From the NCBI GenBank assembly GCA_964527325.1, contig CAZGNU010000011.1, forward strand, positions 1 through 33,597: 33,597 nt of DNA, read 5' to 3'. Of the stretch, positions 17,924 to 26,293 are shown one piece after another. The stretch is from UBA6164 sp964527325 (GTDB lineage Bacteria > Patescibacteriota > Gracilibacteria > BD1-5 > UBA6164). Under the pieces are notes generated by a model, which searched no databases, was not told where the DNA came from, and saw only the letters and a program-made list of their open reading frames with translations. The first letter of the stretch is position 1; the number at the start of each line of letters is the position of its first letter. The position numbers were made by a program, and so were the translations under genes.

Positions 17924-19150
17924 CTAATAACCAATATTTACTTTATCCAAAGCATTTTTAACCCTATCAGCAAAATCCTTATCTTCAAAAGGAGCACAAA
18001 CTGAATATCTAATAAATTGTTCTTTTGTTCAATCTTTTAATTCTGATCACACAAATGGTACTCAAACAAGTCATATTTCTTCTATCATCATTTTATTAAA
18101 TTCTTCTGATGAGCTTATTTGTTTTCAGTTTAAATATTTTGGACACATCCAAAGTGTAAAGAATCAAGCGTCTGTTGGACAAGCTTCTTTAAATCAAGCT
18201 TTTTTTAATAATGGAAGCAATATATCTAATCTGTCTTCATATAATTTTTGAATATTTTTTAACTCTTGTTTTGAATTTTCATGTTTTAAATACTCTGGTA
18301 TAGAAACTAGAGCTGGTCCAAATGGTCATGAATCAGCATTTCATTTAATTTTTGTTAATTCTTTGATAAAATCAATACTACCATAAGCACAGCCTAATCT
18401 CCATCCACATGCACTCATTGTTTTTGAAAGTGAAAATAATTCCATCCAATCTAAATCTTTATAATCCTTTGCTACTTCTGTTAAAGTTATATGATTTTTA
18501 TGTACAACTCAAGCATAAGCTGCATCATTAACTAATCTAATTTTATGCTTAATACAATATTCTATTATTTCAACCCAATCTTCTTTATTAGCTCAAACTG
18601 GACAAGGATTCCCAGGTTTTACAGTTAAAATCATCCTAGGATGTTTGCCTTTATTTTTTATATTAGAAACTTTTAATTTAAAATCATCATATGAATATAT
18701 TGGCCAAATGTATGATTCTTCTCAAAGATATTCAGACCAAATTCAAAGTACATCATAAGCTGGTGCATTTTTCATATATCCCTCATTTTCAAAATTTCAT
18801 TCTAAATTTGCTCAACAAGCTATTGGTAATAATCCAAGCATTGGTTTTTCACCAGGTAATGCTAATCATTCTAAATGAGAATATTGTTTTGGTGATACTC
18901 ATGTATGATGCTTCACAACCTCTTCTACATAGTCTTCTGGAGCTCAATTATCCATATATGTATGATTTTTTATATCATCTTTTAATACATTTTTTGCAAC
19001 TATTTCTCTTAAAGTTATAGGTGGAGTTGAGTCTGGTTCTCAAATTGCAATATTTATTGAAGATCATTTTCAATTCACATTTTCATATTCTCTAATTATT
19101 TTTTTTATTTTCTGAAAAAGATTTTCTCATGATTCTGGTAAATATTTCAT
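17924..19150 (-). CDS. Class I/II aminotransferase, probable diaminopimelate aminotransferase
   Basis: The 408-residue fold-type I PLP enzyme shows ILTVKPGNPCPVGAN, VNDAAYAG (Asp binding the pyridine nitrogen, Tyr) and the PLP lysine Lys243 in FSLSKTMSACGWRLG, with the C-terminal Arg in FIRYSVCAPF. Its place at the head of lysC-asd-dapB-dapA-dapF-lysA suggests it makes LL-diaminopimelate. Either it works in one step from tetrahydrodipicolinate (DapL route) or it is DapC of a succinylase route whose other genes, dapD and dapE, are not in this window. The length fits DapL. The enzyme class is firm; the substrate is inferred from context. Confidence 0.85.
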
Positions 19151-19255
19151 GTTATTTATTGTTTTAAAAATTATTAGTTCTATTATACATTGTATTAAAA
19201 ATAATATAATTACAAAATCAAATTTTATAATTTTTTTCTATTTTCAAAAAAAGTT

Positions 19256-19283
19256 TTGACTTGTCTTTGTTTTTTAATAAGAT
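19256..19283 (+). promoter_or_regulatory. Promoter of the tRNA-rpmE unit
   Basis: TTGACT (19256-19261), 16-nt spacer, TAAGAT (19278-19283), with GATAAT overlapping as an alternative. It lies 20 bp before tRNA-Thr. Confidence 0.65.
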
Positions 19284-19303
19284 AATCCCGCAAAGAAGTT
19301 TTT

Positions 19304-19379
19304 GCCATCATAGCTCAGCTGGTAGAGCATTCGCCTTGTAAGCGAACGGTCATCGGTTCAAATCCGATTGATGGCTCCA
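19304..19379 (+). tRNA. tRNA-Thr (anticodon UGU)
   Basis: Cloverleaf with acceptor GCCATCA/TGATGGC, D-loop AGCTCAGCTGGTAGAGC, anticodon loop CTTGTAA and T-loop GGTTCAAATCC. CCA is encoded. Confidence 0.97.
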
Positions 19380-19399
19380 TTTTTTTTTATATTGTTTCT

Positions 19400-19484
19400 G
19401 GGCAGATTCCAGAGTGGCCAAATGGGGCGGACTGTAAATCCGCTAGCTACGCTTTCGGGGGTTCGACTCCCTCTCTGCCCACCA
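19400..19484 (+). tRNA. tRNA-Tyr (anticodon GUA)
   Basis: Class II tRNA with a long variable arm (TAGCTACGCTTTCGGG region), acceptor GGGCAGA/TCTGCCC, anticodon loop CTGTAAA and T-loop GGTTCGACTCC. CCA is encoded. Confidence 0.97.
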
Positions 19485-19501
19485 TTTAAAAACAAACACA
19501 A

Positions 19502-19586
19502 GCCCGGGTGATGGAATTGGTAGACATGTTGGTCTTAGAAACCAATGCTTCACAGCGTGCGAGTTCGATTCTCGCCTCGGGCACCA
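19502..19586 (+). tRNA. tRNA-Leu (anticodon UAG)
   Basis: Class II tRNA, acceptor GCCCGGG/CTCGGGC, anticodon loop CTTAGAA, variable arm TGCTTCACAGCGTG and T-loop AGTTCGATTCT. CCA is encoded. Confidence 0.97.
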
Positions 19587-19663
19587 TTTCTCAAAAATTG
19601 AGAAACCAATATATTTATATATTTTTGTTTCGTATTAAGCGATCAAATTAAAAAACAAGACTT

Positions 19664-19882
19664 ATGAAGACTGGAATACATCCAAAGAGTAATGCAATCA
19701 CGATTACTTGTTCATGTGGTAAAGAGTTCAAAGTTAACTCAGCATTAAAAGACGACACTAGAGTTGAAATCTGTTCAGCTTGTCACCCTTACTATACTGG
19801 TGAACAAAGAATCCTTAAAACTGGTGCAGTTGATAAATTCTACGCTAGACAAAAGAAAGCAGAAGCTATGAGAAAAAAATAA
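19664..19882 (+). CDS. rpmE: 50S ribosomal protein L31 (zinc type)
   Basis: The 72-residue product MKTGIHPK... is L31 with the zinc-binding cysteines CSCG (residues 16-18) and CSACH. L31 contacts the 5S rRNA region and helps bridge the subunits. All four glycines are GGN, with none as TGA, unlike ordinary genes here. No SD is visible before the ATG. It follows three tRNA genes by 78 nt and may share their transcript; a strong terminator follows. Confidence 0.96.
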   Translation: MKTGIHPKSNAITITCSCGKEFKVNSALKDDTRVEICSACHPYYTGEQRILKTGAVDKFYARQKKAEAMRKK

Positions 19883-19892
19883 TTTTCAAATT

Positions 19893-19930
19893 AAAATAAA
19901 ACCTAACTTAATTGTTAGGTTTTATTTTTT
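19893..19930 (+). terminator. Terminator of rpmE
   Basis: AAAATAAAACCTAAC pairs with GTTAGGTTTTATTTT across a short loop and runs into Ts. It is also usable by the convergent gene at 19941. Confidence 0.9.
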
Positions 19931-19940
19931 TGAAAAATAA

Positions 19941-20786
19941 TTAACTTTGAATAAGTCAAAATTCAAGGTTTTTTGAAAAAATCACTTCTCATATTTCATT
20001 AAATTGTTTTCTCAATAAATCAAATTCTATTACTAATGATCTTAAAACATTTTCTAAAAACAACTTTTTTTTATCATCAAATTCATTATTTACTTTTTTT
20101 TGAAAATTAGGAATCAATTTATAATACATAAAATTTAATATTTTATTCAAAATTATTGAATCAGATATATCAGTACTATTATTTATTAATTTATTTTCAA
20201 TAATAGATTGCATTCCAAGCATTAATCTATCACACTCATTTTCAACAATATTTAAAAATGAATCAATAACTTTTGAATCATAAGGATCATCTGGATCAAT
20301 ATTTTTTTCAACCTTAACAATACTAGTTGATAATCTAATCAAATCTCTAATTCTAGATAAAATAATTTTAGATTTTTCTTTTTTTAATAATATTCATAAA
20401 AAATTTTCATTATTAATTATACCATTATCAAATTCATTAGGATAACTAGTAACTAATATTATTTTTGTTTTAGATTTTACTTCTTGTAATATATTTAATA
20501 TATGAGTTCAGTTTGTAATTTTTTCTCACTTAAAAAGTTCATCTCAATATGGCATTTCATGATCCAATAAACAAAAATTAGGTTCTTTTTTTAATATACA
20601 TTTCAATCAACTTACACAATCATACTCCCTATAAATCGACAATTTTCATAATATTCATTTAGCACATTTTTTTACATACATAGTATGTAAATCAACAACT
20701 CTACTATTATCATCAATAATTGCACATGATCCATCTGGTAACTCTTGTCACTCAGTACATTCTACAATTAATGGTTCGTTATTCAT
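19941..20786 (-). CDS. Receiver-like protein with helical C-terminal region
   Basis: In the 281-residue product, residues about 58-150 look like a CheY-type receiver: YDCVSGLKCILKKEPNFCLLDHEMPYGDE (central Asp in LLDHEMP), an insert GEKITNG, HILNILQEVKSKTKIILVTSYPNEF (Thr/Ser switch position), then a Lys in GILLKKEKS. The N-terminal 50 residues and the roughly 130-residue helical C-terminus (NECDRLMLGMQSIIENK...) match no output domain I know. It may be a signalling protein without DNA binding. The neighbouring genes are ribosomal and tRNA genes, so no partner kinase is adjacent. TGA is used for many glycines. The fold call is moderate. Confidence 0.65.
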
Positions 20787-20811
20787 GTTATCTGTTTATT
20801 ATTTTATTAAT

Positions 20812-20830
20812 AATATTTCTAAGAAATATT
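20812..20830. promoter_or_regulatory. Perfect 19-bp palindrome upstream of the receiver-like gene
   Basis: AATATTTCT-A-AGAAATATT lies 26 bp before the start at 20786. It could be an operator. In such AT-rich DNA chance is not negligible. Confidence 0.35.
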
Positions 20831-20869
20831 GCTTCAACTTTTTTATTGATTATAAGAAATAAAAAAAAA

Positions 20870-21120
20870 TTGACAAATAAAAAATATTTTATAGACTAAT
20901 TTATGAGTTCTACAAAAATGTAGTTTGATGAAACGTCACTATAATGGGAGTTCCCATAATAGTTGGCAAAATCCAAAATCCCTTAAAAAGGAGAACTCAA
21001 TATGGCCAGAAACAAAGGAAGTACCATATTTTCAATCGCTATCGCGTGCAGAAATGACTCCACGACCCGGGCCTGTGCTGGCACCTAATCACTGTCTGAT
21101 TAGTTCCAGTTGTTAAATTT
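20870..21120 (+). other. Isolated GC-rich transcription unit B (small RNA and/or small protein)
   Basis: This stretch between the receiver-like gene and the L10 leader is much GC-richer than its surroundings. It begins with TTGACA (20870-20875) and a weak -10 near 20892-20897. Internal hairpins are CTACA/TGTAG, ATGGG/CCCAT (20943-20956), GTGC/GCAC and AATCA/TGATT. It contains one ORF with a good SD (21002-21088) and an overlapping frame from 20925 without SD (63 codons, ending SSSC). It is followed by a terminator. It may be a structured RNA, a small mRNA, or both. I recognise no known RNA family. Confidence 0.5.
21002..21088 (+). CDS. Small ORF with strong SD in unit B, 28 aa
   Basis: AAGGAG (20988-20993) stands 8 nt before the ATG. 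The peptide is MARNKGSTIFSIAIACRN followed by DSTTRACAGT, ending at TAA. It is weakly basic with two Cys and no membrane helix. Its codons (GCG, CGG, GCC, ACG) are unusual for this genome and none is TGA. I do not recognise the product. The SD is the main reason to take it seriously. Confidence 0.4.
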   Translation: MARNKGSTIFSIAIACRNDSTTRACAGT

Positions 21121-21155
21121 AGCCCTTTGCTGTTTTTACAGTATTGGGCTTTTTC
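21121..21155 (+). terminator. Terminator of unit B
   Basis: AGCCC...TGCTG pairs with CAGTA...GGGCT and runs into TTTTTC. It lies just upstream of the rplJ promoter. Confidence 0.8.
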
Positions 21156-21177
21156 TTGACTTTTTTGCTAAAAAAAT

Positions 21178-21206
21178 TTGACTTATATTTTTTATCTATA
21201 TACTAT
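21178..21206 (+). promoter_or_regulatory. Promoter of the rplJ-rplL operon
   Basis: TTGACT (21178-21183), 17-nt spacer, TACTAT (21201-21206). Predicted start near 21213, just before the L10 leader. Confidence 0.75.
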
Positions 21207-21211
21207 GTCTA

Positions 21212-21275
21212 CTTTCTATATCAAAGACAGTGGGCATTTAGAGTAAGACCTGCCGAGATTATAGAGGAAAAGTTT
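21212..21275 (+). promoter_or_regulatory. Ribosomal protein L10 leader (autoregulatory RNA)
   Basis: The 5' UTR contains AAGACAGTGGGCA and GACCTGCCGAGATTATAGAGG, the conserved halves of the L10-leader motif that bind the L10(L12) complex and repress the operon. It lies about 110-160 nt before the rplJ ATG, as usual. The match is by eye. Confidence 0.75.
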
Positions 21276-21380
21276 AAAAAAATTTTTGAAATTTATAATA
21301 AAACTAAATCCTTTTTCTTTGATTGCAAAGAAGAGGATTTTTTATTTAGAAAGTATATTGTATATTATAATTAAGATATT

Positions 21381-22079
21381 ATGGCTGTTTCAAAACAACA
21401 GAAAGCTGAAATACTAAATGACTTAATTGCAAAATTCAAAGAAGCTAAATCCATTGGTTTCGCTGCTACTAACACTGTTAATGTAGATGAATTTGCTGAA
21501 TTAAGAAAAAATTTAAGAGAAGTAAATGCTACTTATAACTTAGCTAAAAAAACTCTTATGAAAATTGCTTTAAAAGAAGCATTAAATATAGAAATTGATT
21601 TATCTAATTTTGAAGGACAAATCGGTGTTGTATGTTCAAATGAAGATGCTGTTGCTGGTTTATGAAAAGTTAATGACTTTGTTAAATCATCAAAAGGTGA
21701 AAAAATCACTTGGGCTGCTTGTATATTCGACTGAGAATTAAAAGATCTTGAAGAAACAAAAGTACTTGCTGGATTACCTTCAAAAGATACACTACTTGGA
21801 AGATTGGTTGGTTCTATGAAATCTCCAATTTCTGGACTTGCAAGATTCTTTGATGCTGCATCTAAAGATCTTGAATCACAAGGTAAAGCTAAAGTTAGTG
21901 AATTAAAAGATGAAAAAACTGAAGCTCCTAAAGAAGAAACTAAAACTGAAGAAAAAGATCCTGCTAAGGAAGAAAAGAAAGAAGAAGTTAAAGCTGAAGA
22001 ACCAAAAAAAGAAGAAGCTCCTAAAGAAGAAGTTAAAGTAGAAGAAAAAAAAGAAGAAACTAAAACTGAAGAAAAATAA
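21381..22079 (+). CDS. rplJ: 50S ribosomal protein L10
   Basis: L10 anchors the L7/L12 stalk to 23S rRNA. The 232-residue product has a normal N-terminal domain (MAVSKQQKAEILNDLIAKF, GFAATNTVNVDEFAELRKNLR) and an L12-binding helix near SPISGLARFFDAASKDL. Two glycines are TGA (21663-21665 and 21732-21734), so the standard code breaks this essential gene. The last 60 residues form a Lys/Glu-rich low-complexity tail (KEETKTEEK, KEEVK repeats) absent from typical L10 of about 165 residues. Start lacks an SD. It is co-transcribed with rplL behind an L10 leader. Confidence 0.96.
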
Positions 22080-22097
22080 TTGATATTTAGTATGTTG

Positions 22098-22142
22098 ATC
22101 CTCAGGGCAACTTGAGGGTTAATAACTAACTATTAAAAGTTA
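22098..22142 (+). promoter_or_regulatory. Hairpins in the rplJ-rplL intergenic region
   Basis: CCTCA with TGAGG (22100-22117) and CTAACT with AGTTAG (22126-22143) form two short stems in the 98-nt gap. No T run follows them. They may serve partial termination or mRNA processing that raises rplL over rplJ. Confidence 0.35.
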
Positions 22143-22177
22143 GATTCAAATATATTTTTAATTTATAATACAATATT

Positions 22178-22555
22178 ATGGCTGAATTAAGTAAAAATGC
22201 TGCTAAAATCATGGATATGGTTAAAGATTTAACTATCGTTGAATTAAATGATTTAGTAACTGCTATGGAAGAAGAATTTGGTGTTTCTGCTGCTGCTCCT
22301 GTTATGGTTGCTGGTGGAGGTGCTGCTGGAGGTGAAGAAGAAGGAAGCTCAACTAAAACTGTTGAATTAACTTCTGCTGGTGCTTCAAAAATTGCTGTAA
22401 TCAAAGTAATTAGAGAAATTACTGGATTAGGTTTAAAAGAAGCTAAAGGTATAGCTGACAACGGAGGTGAAATCAAAAAAGATGTTGATAACGCTGAAGC
22501 TGAAGAAATAAAAACTAAATTAGTTGAAGCAGGTGCTGAAGTTGAACTTAAATAA
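22178..22555 (+). CDS. rplL: 50S ribosomal protein L7/L12
   Basis: The 125-residue product has the L7/L12 layout: N-terminal dimerisation helix (MDMVKDLTIVELNDLVTAMEEE), an Ala/Gly-rich hinge (AAAPVMVAGGGAAGGEEEG) and the factor-binding C-terminal domain (KIAVIKVIREITGLGLKEAKGI). It recruits translation GTPases. All 17 or so glycines are GGN with none as TGA, contrasting with metabolic genes nearby. A long antisense frame is a shadow of this gene. A terminator follows at 22577. Confidence 0.97.
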   Translation: MAELSKNAAKIMDMVKDLTIVELNDLVTAMEEEFGVSAAAPVMVAGGGAAGGEEEGSSTKTVELTSAGASKIAVIKVIREITGLGLKEAKGIADNGGEIKKDVDNAEAEEIKTKLVEAGAEVELK

Positions 22556-22576
22556 TTTAATTTCAACAAATACTAT

Positions 22577-22617
22577 AAAAAAATGTAAACTTATATTATT
22601 AAGTTTACATTTTTTTA
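22577..22617 (+). terminator. Terminator of the rplJ-rplL operon
   Basis: AAAAAAATGTAAACTTA pairs with TAAGTTTACATTTTTTT; strong stem with T run. Confidence 0.9.
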
Positions 22618-22683
22618 TATTCTCTAAATCATTTTTATAAACATTTTTATTTATAAATTTTTTCCATTTTTTTACCATAATTA

Positions 22684-22839
22684 TTATTTTGTTAATAATT
22701 CAGTAGCACCGATAGGTTCTTCAAAAACAAATTCATAGTTAGAAAAATCTTCATTTATTTCCTCTTCAACTCAATTATAAGTATCAATATCCATCTCAAC
22801 CATAACAGATTTTTCATCTTTTTTGATCACTTTAAACAT
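22684..22839 (-). CDS. Small acidic protein, 51 aa
   Basis: The product MFKVIKKDEKSVMVEMDIDTYNG... is acidic (about 13 Glu/Asp) and soluble, with one TGA Gly. It stands alone between the rplL terminator and tRNA-Gln. I do not recognise a domain. The start is the first ATG in the frame and has no SD. The stretch from 22840 to 22993 beyond it is AT-rich with nothing else visible. Confidence 0.5.
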
Positions 22840-22993
22840 AATTTCTTTTTTAAATAATAATTTTATCACAAATAATTATACTTAAAAAAAAATATTGCAA
22901 ATTTTTATATGCTTTTTATATTATTTTGCTAATAATTTTTATTTGATTTTTTATTTTGAATTCATATCATGAATTCGCTTTTATTTTTTATCC

Positions 22994-23067
22994 TCGGGAT
23001 TCGTCAAGTGGTAAGACAAGGGACTCTGAATCCCTCATCATAGGTTCGAATCCTATATCCCGAACCA
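22994..23067 (+). tRNA. tRNA-Gln (anticodon CUG)
   Basis: Acceptor TCGGGAT/ATCCCGA, D-loop region CGTCAAGTGGTAAGACA, anticodon loop CTCTGAA and T-loop GGTTCGAATCC; CCA is encoded. Confidence 0.95.
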
Positions 23068-23076
23068 TAAAAAAAC

Positions 23077-23106
23077 AAAACTTGTACAAATTGTACAAGT
23101 TTTTTT
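23077..23106 (+). terminator. Terminator of tRNA-Gln
   Basis: AAAACTTGTACAA pairs with TTGTACAAGTTTT, then Ts. Confidence 0.85.
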
Positions 23107-23110
23107 AAAT

Positions 23111-23138
23111 TTGACTTTTAAGTATCTTTATTTATAAT
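23111..23138 (+). promoter_or_regulatory. Promoter of the paralogous small genes
   Basis: TTGACT (23111-23116), 16-nt spacer, TATAAT (23133-23138); the start codon lies 28 nt beyond. Confidence 0.8.
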
Positions 23139-23166
23139 TTGTATATTATTTAATAATTATATATAA

Positions 23167-23397
23167 ATGAGTACAGCTATCTTATCAACTCCTTGGAAAA
23201 ACATGAGTAATGGAAAAATGATTGATGACTCAGTAACTAAAACATTTACTTTTGATAGTAAAGATGATACTGTTAAAGCAATGAATTCAATTAATTGAGA
23301 AATTTGAGAGGTTAGAGTAGATGAATTATCAATGAAAGATAATTTAATTATGGATACAAACGATAAAATATTTGTAATCCTAACCATTAATAAATAA
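23167..23397 (+). CDS. Small protein of unknown family, paralogue of the next gene
   Basis: The 76-residue product (MSTAILSTPWKNMSNGK...) resembles residues 1-75 of the next gene: both have an M-D pair, a Thr-rich strand, N-GE-x-IG, an (E)(L/I)S, NLI-DT and a final strand rich in I. I infer a small all-beta domain of about 60 residues. Two glycines are TGA (NGEIGE). Its promoter is good and the next gene begins 17 nt after its stop, so they form an operon. No known family is recognised. Confidence 0.7.
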
Positions 23398-23413
23398 ATT
23401 AACTAATAGAAAA

Positions 23414-24157
23414 ATGCCAATAACTATAACTACAACTCCTACATATAATATAAAAGATGATGAAATGATGGATAAAACATTATTTGAGGTACAAACACTT
23501 AATAATAAAACTCCAATTACATTTAAAGATAATAACAACTGAGAAGAAAGAATATGAAATATATCTGAAATATCACCTTTTAATAATTTAATAATTGATA
23601 CTAAAGGTCAAACACATGCTATAATAAGTATGGAAAGTACAACTAAAAAATCACCTAGTTTAAAAACAGAAAATAAACCACTCTGATTAGAAAATAAATT
23701 ACTAAAATCAGAAAATGAAAGACTACTAATAGAACAAAAAAATCTAATTTCAGATTATAATAAATTAACAAGAGAATTTTCAGTTATAGAAAAGAAAAAT
23801 AGAATTATAGAAGAGATTGTAGTAATAATAGAAAAATGATTTGCTTGAATGTATTATCGAAAAGAAAATCAAGATATAGTCAGTTTAAAACAAATAAAAA
23901 TTGAGATAGAAAAAATTAGATTAAAAATTATTAATTTCGAAATAATTAATAATTCAAAATGATTTGTTAGTAATTTAAAAACATCTTTAGATATTAATTT
24001 ATTAGTAGAAAATTTTATAAATGATTTAGAAAAAAGTACTACATGAATTGCTTGAACTAATTTTCTTAAAAATACTAACTTACGCATATTAAGAGAAAAA
24101 ATTAATCTATTTATAAAAAGTGTTAGAAAAAATATAAAAATTACTGAAATTAATTAA
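23414..24157 (+). CDS. Protein with the same N-terminal domain plus coiled coil
   Basis: The 247-residue product has an N-terminal domain of about 75 residues related to the preceding small gene (EMMDKTLFEVQTL, NGEERIGNISEISPFNNLIIDT). A coiled coil follows, residues about 90-130 (LENKLLKSENERLLIEQKN), and then further helical segments rich in Ile and Lys. No membrane segment or signal peptide is visible. Seven or more glycines are TGA. I do not recognise a known family. The coiled coil and the separate small copy suggest a self-assembling or partner-binding module. Confidence 0.7.
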
Positions 24158-24178
24158 ATTTTTAAAAATATATTTAAT

Positions 24179-24206
24179 TTGACTTCCCCCATTATTTTAA
24201 TAAACT
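24179..24206 (+). promoter_or_regulatory. Promoter of the RND pump operon
   Basis: TTGACT (24179-24184), 16-nt spacer, TAAACT (24201-24206). The adaptor ATG is 47 nt downstream. Confidence 0.55.
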
Positions 24207-24252
24207 CCAAATATATATTAACATATTATAATATATTAATAATACATAATTT

Positions 24253-26139
24253 ATGAAAAAAATAATTTTATTCATATTCTTCACTTTAACCATAACTACA
24301 TTATCTAGTTGTGAACAAGAAGCTGTTGTACAAAAACATTATAAAACTGAAATAGTAAAAACTGGTAGTTTAAATACTAGTATAAGCTATTCATCTTTTA
24401 CAGAATGAATAACTGAAACTCTTTTATCTAGTAAATCTGGGTGAAGGATTATTTCCACGTTCAAAAATAAATGAGATAGAGTTAAAGCATGAGAAAAAAT
24501 TGCTATTATTGACTCAGATGAAGCGAAAGTTTGAGTTAATACCTCAAATAATATTATTAATTCTCTAGAAAATTTAAAAATATCAACGTCCGAGACTTAT
24601 GATGCACAAATAAAAGCAGTGCAGGAATCTTTAAATAAAGCAAAACAAACTCTAGAGTGAGTAAAAACTGAAAAAGAAAATACTCTAAATATTAATGCTT
24701 CAGAAATTGTAATTTATGAAAATAAATTAAATGAAACTGAACTAAACTTAGAACTAGTAAATAAAAATCTAAAAGAAACTAAATGAATACTTGAATTACA
24801 AAAAAATCAAATTTATAAAAATGCTATTAATGCTATTACCTCTGCTCTTATATTAGATACAAATATCATAAAATATGTGGATGATTTTTTAGGAATTACT
24901 CCTGAAAACAAAAATAAAAATGATAATTTTGATAAATATTTATCAGTAAAAAATAGTGAGCATCTAAAAGATGCTACAAGCTTATTTAATGAAGCAAACA
25001 AAAATTACATAGAATACAAAAATTATTATGAAAATTATATAGAAGATAAAGATGCTACAAATAAGCAAATAATTGAATGATTAAAAAAATGAAGAAATTT
25101 AGCTGAAAATATAAAAAAATTATTAAATTCTACAAATGATGTGATACAAAATTCAATAGATACTATATATCTAACTCAAGTAGAACTAAATAATTATAGA
25201 GAAAATATATATGCAATGTGAAACAGTATAGAAGCTTCTATTATTACTATTTCCTGAGAATACCCTATCTGATTAAAATGATCTCTCGATAGCATTGATT
25301 TAATAGAAAAAAATATAAACAAACAAATAATATTATTAGAATGACAAGTTAATCTTGCTAAGAAACAAGTAGATATTGCAAACACAAATCTAGAAAAAAT
25401 AAAAAATATAAGTATTTCTAATATCGATACAATAAATACCAATAAAGAAATTTGAAACATAAACATATCTGAAATTAAAGCTGGTATTGAATCATTAAAA
25501 AAACAAAAAAACTCAAAACTTCAAGAAATAAATACGCAGATTCAAGAAGCAATTTGAAATAAAAACATATGAAATGTAATGATTTGAAATAGTGAAATTT
25601 TAGCTACATATAATTGAATTATCACAGAAAAATTTACAGAAATTTGACAAGTAATAGCATGATGATCACCTGTTTATAAATTATCTGATGACAGAAAAAT
25701 AAAACTAAAAGTATCTCTAAACAATTCTATAATAAAAAATTTAAAATTAAAAGATAAGGTAAAAATAGTAATAGAATGAGTTTCTCACGATTTTGTTTGA
25801 AGAATATCAAACATACCTGATACTCAAGACAAAATTAGTAAAAATACTCAAATAGAAATTTTAATAAATAATTTCAAACACGAAATAATAGTTTGAAGTA
25901 CAGCAAAAGTATATCTAAAAAACACTTCTGAAAGTTGAATTATAATACCAAATAAGGCTATTATTTCAGACTTTATGATTCCATCAGTAATGATAATAAA
26001 AAATAATATAGCTCAACTAAAAAATATAGAAATAATTAACGGAAATGATGATTTTAGTTTAATTGAATGAATAGACGCTTGAGAGATTATTATAGTTGAG
26101 GGTCAAGAAAATATTTGGGATTGAGAAAAATTGGAGTAA
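24253..26139 (+). CDS. HlyD/RND-type membrane fusion lipoprotein
   Basis: The 628-residue product has a lipoprotein signal (MKKIILFIFFTLTITTLSSC, lipid on Cys20). A biotinyl-lipoyl half-motif follows (KSGGRIISTFKNKGDRVKAGEKIAIID, residues about 70-95), then a very long coiled-coil hairpin spanning roughly 115-430, the second lipoyl half (GNVMIGNSEILATYNGIITEKFTEIGQVIAGG), and beta domains (VSLNNSIIKN..., IIIPNKAIISDFM). Adaptors link the inner-membrane pump to outer structures. Typical adaptors have 350-450 residues, so the coil is oversized. It precedes the RND pump gene, with a GC-rich repeat between them. Many glycines are TGA. The fusion-protein role is well supported; cargo is unknown. 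Confidence 0.88.
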
Positions 26140-26150
26140 AGCCTATAATC

Positions 26151-26258
26151 CTAACCCATCCCCCTCGTACCTCGGGTACTTCCCTTGGAAAGGGAAGAAA
26201 TCTGATTTCTCCCCTTTCCAAGGGGAGTCCTGTAACGCAGTGAAAGGGAGGGGTTAGA
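26151..26258. repeat. GC-rich palindromic repeat between adaptor and RND pump
   Basis: CTAACCCATCCCCC ... GGGAGGGGTTAG ends with internal arms as in the copy at 12718-12820. It lies within the operon, 11 bp after the adaptor stop codon. Confidence 0.9.
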
Positions 26259-26293
26259 AAAATTGAAATAATTTTATTAAAAATAAACAAAAC

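Noticed and set aside
20870..21155. tmRNA or RNase P RNA
   Set aside because: No tRNA-like ends, tag ORF or T-loop, and no GAGGAAAGTCC-type core.
22126..22569. 147-codon minus-strand frame over rplL
   Set aside because: Shadow of L7/L12, caused by its Ala/Gly-rich repetitive codons.
19304..23067. tRNA-Gly(UCA) for the recoded UGA
   Set aside because: The four tRNAs here read Thr, Tyr, Leu and Gln; the expected UGA decoder is not in this window.
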